Below are positions 56,852-64,000 of a stretch of DNA of 64,000 nt, in pieces (the first letter of the stretch is position 1; the number at the start of each line of letters is the position of its first letter). The DNA lies in NCBI RefSeq assembly GCF_949987535.1, contig NC_080075.1, positions 37,260,269-37,324,268 on the forward strand, written 5' to 3'. Under the pieces are notes generated by a model, which was not told the DNA's origin, made no database searches, and worked only from the letters and a program-made list of their open reading frames with translations. The translations under genes and the position numbers were made by a program. This stretch comes from Balaenoptera acutorostrata (taxonomy: Eukaryota; Chordata; Mammalia; Artiodactyla; Balaenopteridae).

Positions 56852-58774
56852 CCTCTTCCCTTGGTGCCTGATGTTTCCATTATACCTTGAAGCAACTAAG
56901 AGTTTTAAAACTCACAATTATTTTTTTCATTGAAGTTAGAAGTCTGAGCTTGATGAAAACTCATCCCAGGTCATGATGTGCACTCTTAAGTTGCTGCTTG
57001 ATTCCATTTGCAAAGAGAGATCTTGGGAGGCAGTGTCTAAATAATAATCAACGTAGTGCTCTATTTGCCTTCGTTTATACATTATCTCAACACTTCATTA
57101 TGGATTTTAATAGGACCAGAATTTAAAAGCTAGAATCAGACATAGCAGACTCGGTCTACTTTAGATTGTTCTTCATCAAGTGTTTTTTCTTGTGATTATA
57201 CAGTTTTATTTTATCATCCCTTTGATAACAATTTCTGTATGAAAATTGACTTTATATTTCATTTTTCCCCGTCTGTTATCTTCGCGGCATTCATACGCAA
57301 ACACCCTTTGTGCTGCGCTGGTAATATAACTGATCAGGCGAAGCTGTGTCATAAGAAATCAAAACCATAATAATGTCTTTGGATTTTGCATTTTAAATAT
57401 TGCATTCATTGTTGCACTGAGGTTTCTGATCCCTTTCCAGACATTACGGAGATTACCTTTGGTAATGCTTATTTCATTGTACTTTGATATAAAATAATGT
57501 GTGTCATAAATCATCTGAGTGACTGTCATTAAACAGAAAATCACCTACTTAGGGTATATAACAATTTGCTTTTCTAATTTGAAGAAGATTGAGGCATTTT
57601 AATTATAGAAGGTCTTTGTAAGAGACTGGAATTCAATATAAAATTGTATTCTTTATGGAATTGTAGATTAGAAATAATAAAATCTTTATTCATTAATTTT
57701 ACATTATTTTTTTGCAAGTGCTAGATCAAAACATTCTTGGGATGGTTTCCTAAATAAAACCTTACACTTTTGTCACCATTACTCTGAGAAAAAGTTGTGG
57801 TCACTTATTCAAGAAAAAGGCACAAGAGAATCAGCTGTTATTGCAGGTTAATTTGCAGTTGTAAATTTAAGAAATTGTAACATTGAAAGCTGGGAACGGC
57901 ATTGTCTTAAAAATTGAGAAAAGACAAAGAGGAGGCATGAAGCGACAAGGGATTGGGGAGGGGCTATTTAAAATTATTGGTGTGCTTCAGAATTTCAAGA
58001 TTGCTTCCATTTGGAAGAGGATGGAGGTTTGGTGCCTTCTCAGGGAAGAACAATTTAAAATTATTGGAACCCTCCTCTTTAAAGGTCATCAGGGTTCTGC
58101 ACACGGACAATGTAGAGAGATTTAAAATTATGAGAGCACTTCACATTGTTTAAAACATTGGTTTTTTATAAAATGTATTTCTATGTTTTATTTCTTCAGT
58201 GACTAGGTAATTACAGCAGCTTAGAAACTGAGGTACCTCATCCTGAAACTAGTATTTTCTCTTTGGCTTCTTCCCTTTTCTTTCCTTCTACCTTTTTTTT
58301 TTTTTTTTTTTTTGCCCCCTTAATAAGTTTTCTAGTTTCCCTTGCTGCCGGGATAGACACATCATTCTTTGTTCTTGCTCATAAATCACCCTGTGACTGA
58401 GGAACCAGGAAGTTATTAGGGGTGAGGGGAAGGTCAGGTTGAAAATTCAGATTGATCTAACCTATTCTCGCAAAATAGCACTTGGCCTACCTCAAATCCA
58501 AAGTGAAGCCCCAATGCCAGGCTGCCCCGATAAGACTTTTAGTCCTGCTTCGTGAGGGAAGAGGCTTCTGCAGCTTTGATAGTGAATGTTACAGAGGATC
58601 ACAGAAACTGTCAGGTTGTCATCAGTAAGTATTTAGTTATAACTACATTGACCTAGACGCATCAGACACTTTTTTCCTTCTTCTCTCCTGTTTGTCCTCT
58701 CTTCCCCTCTTCCTTTGTCTCTCCATATGGCCAGCTAGGAAGGACATTCTAAAGATTCAGTGTAGAGGCTGATC
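56850..58774. other. Unassigned DNA, candidate conserved noncoding block
   Basis: About 1.9 kb with no recognised transposon apart from a T run at 58293-58313. AT-rich, with several TAAT/ATTA cores at 57080-57560 and the ATTTAAAATTAT triplet described separately. Confidence 0.45.
57965..58132. repeat. Three dispersed copies of ATTTAAAATTAT
   Basis: 'atttaaaattattgg' at 57966-57980 and 58053-58067, and 'atttaaaattat' at 58120-58131, at spacings of about 87 and 67 bp. Flanks are only loosely alike (GGAAGA-type purines before the second and third). Confidence 0.75.
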
Positions 58775-58786
58775 AAATTGTTGAGG

Positions 58787-59070
58787 AGGGGACTTTCCTG
58801 GTGGCGCAGTGGTTAAGAATCCGCCTGCCAATGCAGGGGACACGGGTTCGAGCCCTGGTCCGGGAAGATCCTACATGTCACGGAGCAACTAAGCCCATGT
58901 GCCACAACTACTGAGCCTGTGCTCTAGAGCCCACGAGCCACAACTACTGAAGCCTGTGCGCCTAGAGCCCATGCTCCGCAACAAGAGAAGCCACCGCAAT
59001 GAGAAGCCCACGCACTGCAACAAAGACCCAACGCAGCCATAAATAAATAAATAAATAAATACCAAAAAAA
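58787..59070 (+). mobile_element. CHR-2-like long SINE
   Basis: Sense copy 'gggactttcctggtggcgca' with the B-box-like 'gggttcgagccc', an internally repeated 'gccacaactactga' (twice), and an (AAAT)n tail. Flanked by 'aaattgttgagg' at 58775-58786 and 59071-59082, a perfect 12-bp duplication. Confidence 0.94.
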
Positions 59071-59082
59071 AAATTGTTGAGG

Positions 59083-60751
59083 CGGGGGCCTTTTATTTGG
59101 GAATTCCGGATGTTTCTCTTCTTGTATCAGAAATCCGTCTTGTGTACACACAACATACACACACACACTATCGGGGATGTGATGAGGAAATTAATTCAAG
59201 GACCCTAGCTGGGATAACAAATATGTTTCTTCCAGTCTTTCTCTCCATTTCCAAAAGAAAATCCCTTCCCTCGCCAGGTCATCTTCCCTGTTGGTTACGT
59301 TACTTGGTAAAAGGTGGAAGCAGTGTTCCATGTGTTTTGTAAAAAGCTGTATCAGAGTGAATGGAACATAGTATTAAGTTTTTGTCAGCTTGAACTCACA
59401 CCTGCCACACACAAGGTGGTTTGGCCTTTCGTGCAAATCATAACTTGAGCTTAAATCTAAAGCAACAGGGAGAGCGATGGAGCAAAGGTGTCCAGATGTT
59501 GCTCAGTCTGTGTGATTGTAAATTTCAAAGTCCCAGCTTTCCATTCAGACTTTAGTGCATTGGGAACTATATGAAAATTCCAAGACATACTGGTTTATTG
59601 AAATGTCTGGCCATTTCTATATGAATTTTGGAACAGATGTACTGAGGTAGGCAATAAACTGTGATAATAAGGAACATTTCCACACCAGCTCACTAAACTA
59701 CTAATCTCTAATGAGGACCAAAACTCAGCAGCAGAGGAGGGTGATTGGTGATTTCATTATGTCTTTTTAAACTCAGAACTCAGTGTCAATTACTCGAATT
59801 CATCCCTGACTGTAGTTTTGGTCAAGATTTCAGGGGGTTTGAGACTATATAGATCTAAAATAGTTTGCTTTATTCCAAATAAATTGAAAACTGAATTTCA
59901 GTTTTACTTTTTTTTAATCAATGAAAATAATATAGGAACATGCTATAAGACTTTGAGTTTATCTTTATAAAAGTTTGTTATCATTTTATCGCGATATGTG
60001 AGACCCAAGAAGCCCAAATCAGGTGCTTGGAGTCCTTTTTGGATTTTGAACTTTTGGTCTGATTCTCAGTGTCTATGCTGGGAGTAATCACACTCCAAAA
60101 GCTGGGAGCTTGGTCTGAGCGTGTCTCTGGAGTGACCATTGACTTTACGGTTCACGCCTTTGGATGAAGAGGAAGGTGTACCATCTTGGTTGACTCTACT
60201 TGCTGCCTTCTCATCCTTAGCCTCTTCCCACATCATTGACTCCTCATCTGAGAATGAACAGGACCTTCCAGGATGCAGGCTCAGAAATGGGACCCCTGGG
60301 ATTGATACTAAACAAGTTGTATCCCTTTCAGGGATTTGCAAAGCAGTGCAATGAGAGTTTTGGAAGGAATGGGGCTCCCCTGAATTCCTGACCATTTCTC
60401 CTGCAGAGACTGGCTGTTGATCAAACAGCTCTGGAAAAGGAAGGAAAAACTAAACAGTTAAACAAAAACAAAAATGGAACATGAATTATTTGATAGTACA
60501 TGGGCTTTAGAAAAATTCTTTGTCCTTCTTCAACGAACCTGTGGTAATTGGAAATTAGGTTTTTAAGAAATGATTAATTTTACTCTCTGATGCTACCAGG
60601 AAGACTATAGGAGACTTTGGAAGCAAAGGAAGCAGTCTATGGAAAAAGGAAGGAAGCGGAGACAGGTTCATAAAAGATACAGGCTCTTACTACGTGAGAG
60701 TCACCTGAAGGGCCAGGTGGTGGGACAGCTGACAAGCACGGCATGGACGCG
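59083..60751. other. Unassigned DNA
   Basis: About 1.7 kb. A short (CA)n is at 59145-59168. A 109-codon minus frame and a 71-codon plus frame overlap at 60066-60395; neither resembles a known protein. Confidence 0.45.
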
Positions 60752-60763
60752 TTTAAAACACAC

Positions 60764-61061
60764 GGGGCCTCCCTGGTGGCACAGTGGTTGAGAATCTGCC
60801 TGCCAATGCAGGGGACACGGGTTCGAGCCCTGGTCTGGGAAGATCCCACATGACGCGGAGCAACTGGGCCCATGAGCCACAACTACTGAGCCTGCGCGTC
60901 TGGAGCCTGTGCTCCGCAACGGGAGAGGCCGCGATAGTGAGAGGCCCGCGCACCGCGATGAAGAGTGGCCCCCACTTGCCACAACTAGAGAAAGCCCTCG
61001 CACAGAAACAAAGACCCAACACAGCCTAAAATAAATGAATAAATAAATAAATAAAATTTAA
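60764..61061 (+). mobile_element. CHR-2-like long SINE
   Basis: Sense copy 'ggggcctccctggtggcaca' with CpG-rich body and AAATA tail, about 90% like the copy at 14541 by eye. The duplication is unclear ('taaaacacac' on the left, 'aaaaacac' on the right). Confidence 0.92.
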
Positions 61062-61074
61062 TTAAAAAAAACAC

Positions 61075-62164
61075 TTAGGGCGGCATTGTTCTCCCCAAGC
61101 TTTTTTGGGTCACATTTGGGAAATATTAATCTATTAAAGTCTTATTTGCTCTTCTCTGGAAGTTTGAAAACTACTTTTCCTGGCATTACTCAGTTTTCCC
61201 AAAGTAGATTTTGTTTGTTTATTTATTTCTTTACTGTAGCATGGTCCTCACTGGTCACTTCATATATTTTCCTGTTCCTTATTTTGAAAGATCCAGCCGC
61301 CCTAGGAAAACAAAACAAACAAACAAACAAACAAAATGACAAACAGCAGGAAGAGGCAGTAGAAATAAAAGGAGAAAATGTTAGTGACCTCTATTTACCG
61401 AGAAAATCAGCTCCGTTTTCTCTGAGCAGAGTCTAAGAGGCTGAGAGAGACCAGGCCACTTCCCTTTTTAGTTGTTTTTTGTTCCTTTCTTTCTTTGTTT
61501 CTCTTTGGCCACACTTGGTCTCTTAAAAAGCAAACATGGTCCAAACAGGGATGAAAAGCTGTGGTGTACCTCACATATTTACAATTAACAAATTAATAAT
61601 TGTGAAACATACAGAAATTCCATGACCATATGTTTAAATTCATTTAAAGATCAAAAGTCAAAATGTGAGGCTTTCATGAATGTAAGCTGTGGGACAAATG
61701 GCTCTTTCCTCACCTCCTTCCCACTGCCCAGCTCCAAGCAGGACGTGTGCCTGGCCCTGACTATGTGACCTACATATCATGAGGCAGGTACCTCACGTAG
61801 GGCCTGGCCAGCAGTGGAGCTCAAAAAATATATTTCCTTCTCCTTCCTTCTGCCATTTTTTCCCTTTTAGTTAGAACTGAACCTAGAAGAGGGTCTTAGG
61901 GCAGTTTGTCAGTGTTTCCATCTTGCCTTGCAAACGCTGGTCAGTGTGCCAGGAAGATGTGGGCTGGTGAGGAAAGGGGGGTTATTTGCATCCATGATGG
62001 TGTGCTGCTTGCCCATGAGGCAAGGAAAAGAAGGTTGTAGTCATTCTGAGCTACCTGGGGAACCACAGGATTTATTCTGCTACCCTGCTTTCTTCTGTTG
62101 TCTTGAAGAGAGTTCTATCTGGGAATCAACAGCAGCGTTGATGCACTTGAATCAGCTTTATTCT
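61075..62164. other. Unassigned DNA
   Basis: Contains an (AAAC)n tract at 61307-61336 and a weak L2-tail-like stretch at 61700-61835. Nothing else recognised. Confidence 0.45.
61307..61336. repeat. (AAAC)n simple repeat
   Basis: About seven AAAC units. Confidence 0.9.
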
Positions 62165-62275
62165 TTTTTTAAATTAAATTTTTATTATGGAAAATTTCAA
62201 ATATACACAAAAGGAGAGAGAATACTATAAGGAACTCCCATGTACCCATCAGTAATCTTCAGTGATGATCAGTGA
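62165..62275 (-). mobile_element. Probable LINE-1 3' fragment, antisense
   Basis: 'tttattatggaaaatttcaa', 'atatacacaaaaggagagag' and 'aactcccatgtacccatcag' match an ancient LINE-1 3' UTR segment. Strand inferred from the remembered consensus. Confidence 0.55.
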
Positions 62276-62640
62276 TGCACTTTGAAATACGTATCTGTGG
62301 AAATGGCTGCAGGGAGCTGGAGGTGGGTGTTTTGCTCCATGATGGTCTTTGGTTTACACCTGTGCATTCCTGAAGCTAAACCTCATCCACCTGCATCCAC
62401 AGAAGCCTTCATAATTGCTTTTGAATCGGGAAAACTGTACACCGCCATGGAAAGGGGAATTTAAAACGAACATGGTTAGAATGACTTACTCCTAAATTGA
62501 TGCTTTCCTCATTCTTAATTTAAGGCATGTATGTAGTTAAAGATGTTTATTAACAACTAGGGTCAAAAAGAGAAAAACCACTGGCTGAAGACTGAATTGT
62601 GGTGTCTGCTTAGCTGCTCGCTTTGAGAGAAGCCAGATTT

Positions 62641-62694
<54 letters not shown>

Positions 62695-63094
62695 AATGGG
62701 AAGAAAAACCAAGACGGAGAAATAGAAATACCTCAAGAAAAGCTAAATTACAGCCGTGATAATCCCTAAAATAGGCTCTTGCAGAGCACACCTGGCTTCT
62801 GGAAAATGAGGCTTTTCTTACTCTCAGTGATAATGTCCAGGACACAGTAACGGGGCCATTGACGCATCCTGTCACATAAAGAGAAGTCATACAGCTCTCC
62901 ACCAAGGTTTTCCTCTGATAATATCATCATGTGATGCTATGGTTTCTAGTTAAAAACCAGTGCCAAAGATGAAGCAGAACTGACTTGGCCCCAAGAGTGT
63001 TTATTTATGTGCTGTTAGTAAGTGCCAGGGCTTACTAAATAGAAGGACAGGGTTGTAGACATCTTTGGTGGCCACTGGGGATTGTGATACCCAC
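62276..63094. other. Unassigned DNA around a (GT)n tract
   Basis: Nothing recognised apart from the microsatellite at 62643-62692. Confidence 0.5.
62643..62692. repeat. (GT)n microsatellite
   Basis: About 25 uninterrupted GT units, the longest pure microsatellite in the window. Confidence 0.95.
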
Positions 63095-63285
63095 TTCAGG
63101 GCTTCACCACCTGTAGCTGAAGGATTTAGCATTGGGGAAATTATTTAATCTCTGTGTGTTTCAGTTTACCCACCTGTGAGAGTCTAAAGACAGTCCTTGC
63201 CTGCTAGATAGGTGGGTGCCAAGAATGCTGGGAGGAAAGGTGATGGGTGACTGTGACTAAAGTGCTTTGGGACCCTTAAAAAAAA
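63095..63285 (+). mobile_element. MIR SINE
   Basis: 'ggggaaattatttaatctct', 'tgtttcagtttacccacctg' and 'taaagtgctttgggaccctt' match sense MIR, followed by an A run at 63279-63291. Confidence 0.7.
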
Positions 63286-63611
63286 AAAAAGATACTCTCC
63301 ACAATCTGCATGGTGGCCCATCCTACCAAAGGCTCTAGAGGCTGGGCTGTCTTCAATGGGCATGTGACCTGTGCAGACACAAGGGCCCCCCACTTGTCTA
63401 ATGAGTTGTTGTCACCATCTTGAAATTCTTAACTTTTGAACAAGGGGCCCTGCATATTCTTCTTTCTCTGGGTCCACAGATCCTGTAGTCAGTCCTCTCC
63501 AAGGCCCTTCTGAGACATGGCGAGGCCATCTCACTAAGAGGGATTTAGCACGGCTATTTCTCCTTCATGTCTGGGGCTCCCCTTCCAGATGGGAAATAAA
63601 GTGAATGCTAG
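63286..63611. other. Unassigned DNA
   Basis: Nothing recognised. Confidence 0.5.
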
Positions 63612-64000
63612 TTTTTAAATTTTCCCCAAGTTTTATTGAGCTATAATTGACATACGGCACTGTGTAAGTTTAAGGTGTACAGCATAACGATTTGACTTAC
63701 ATACGTTATGAAGTGATTACCACAATAAGTTTAGTGAACATCTATCATCTCCTATAGATACAAAATAAAAGAAAAGGAAAAAATGACTTTCTTGTGGTGA
63801 GAACTCTTAGGATTTACTCTTTTAACAGTTTTCATATACAACATACAACAGGGTTAATTATATTTATCATGTTGTACATTACATCTCTAGTACTTATTTA
63901 TCTTATAACTGGAAGTTTGTACTTTTGACCATCTTCATCCAGTGTCCCTTGCTCCCACCCTCCACCTCTGGTGAGCACAAACCTGATCTCTTTTTCTGAG
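63612..64000 (-). mobile_element. LINE-1 3' UTR, antisense, running off the window
   Basis: 'caagttttattgagctataa', 'gtttaaggtgtacagcataa' and 'gtagaacatctatcatc'-like text (reading 'gtgaacatctatcatctcct') are an antisense LINE-1 3' UTR of L1MA type. ORF2 would follow beyond 64000. Confidence 0.85.

Noticed and set aside
62537..62905. A 122-codon minus-strand frame
   Set aside because: It runs through the (GT)n tract, giving a His-Thr run; the rest has no family match.

Overview
This window is vertebrate nuclear DNA, most likely from a cetacean (whale or dolphin). I found no intact protein-coding gene, no exon I would defend, no CpG island and no functional RNA gene. The lineage call rests on seven tRNA-derived SINEs whose 5' end reads like the CHR family of Cetartiodactyla, including the long CHR-2-like form (about 290-330 bp). 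I see no Bov-B LINE or Bov-A SINE, which a ruminant window of this size would be expected to carry. The rest of the repeat content (LINE-1, L2, MIR, L3/CR1, Tigger2, hAT elements) is that of an ordinary eutherian genome. Family names come from recognising the sequence, not from a database search, and edges without a target-site duplication are approximate to tens of bases.

Layout. 1-6.8 kb: old sequence with MIR and L2 pieces, and a three-level nest (L3/CR1 split by a MIR that is split by a LINE-1). 6.8-18 kb: a dense LINE-1 graveyard. A long antisense LINE-1 relic is interrupted by a near full-length Tigger2 DNA transposon (10880-14923), which itself received three SINEs. Two younger LINE-1 copies (15217-15860 and 16240-17701) landed just beyond it. 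18-25 kb: mostly unassigned sequence with scattered MIR/L2 and one hAT element. 25.1-27.4 kb: a LINE-1 ORF2 relic. 27.4-37.5 kb: unassigned sequence plus a run of ancient MIR, L2 and MER5-like copies. 37.5-44.5 kb: LINE-1 and L2 relics, a hAT element with clear ends, and a LINE-1 inverted by twin priming inside a perfect 15-bp duplication. 44.5-55.8 kb: MIR and antisense L2 relics, another hAT and a SINE. 55.8-64 kb: mostly unassigned, with two SINEs, two (GT)n tracts and a LINE-1 3' end running off the window.

The open reading frames are explained by decayed transposon proteins (LINE-1 ORF2 endonuclease and C-terminal parts, L2 reverse transcriptase, Tigger2 transposase) or by chance. The most useful leads are: unassigned blocks that may be conserved regulatory DNA (about 22.1-22.9, 28.8-29.7, 47.6-48.5 and 57.0-58.2 kb); a 34-kb stretch with no CHR SINE; small inverted or direct repeats with no obvious explanation; and datable insertion nests. 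I found no new biological system that I can support.
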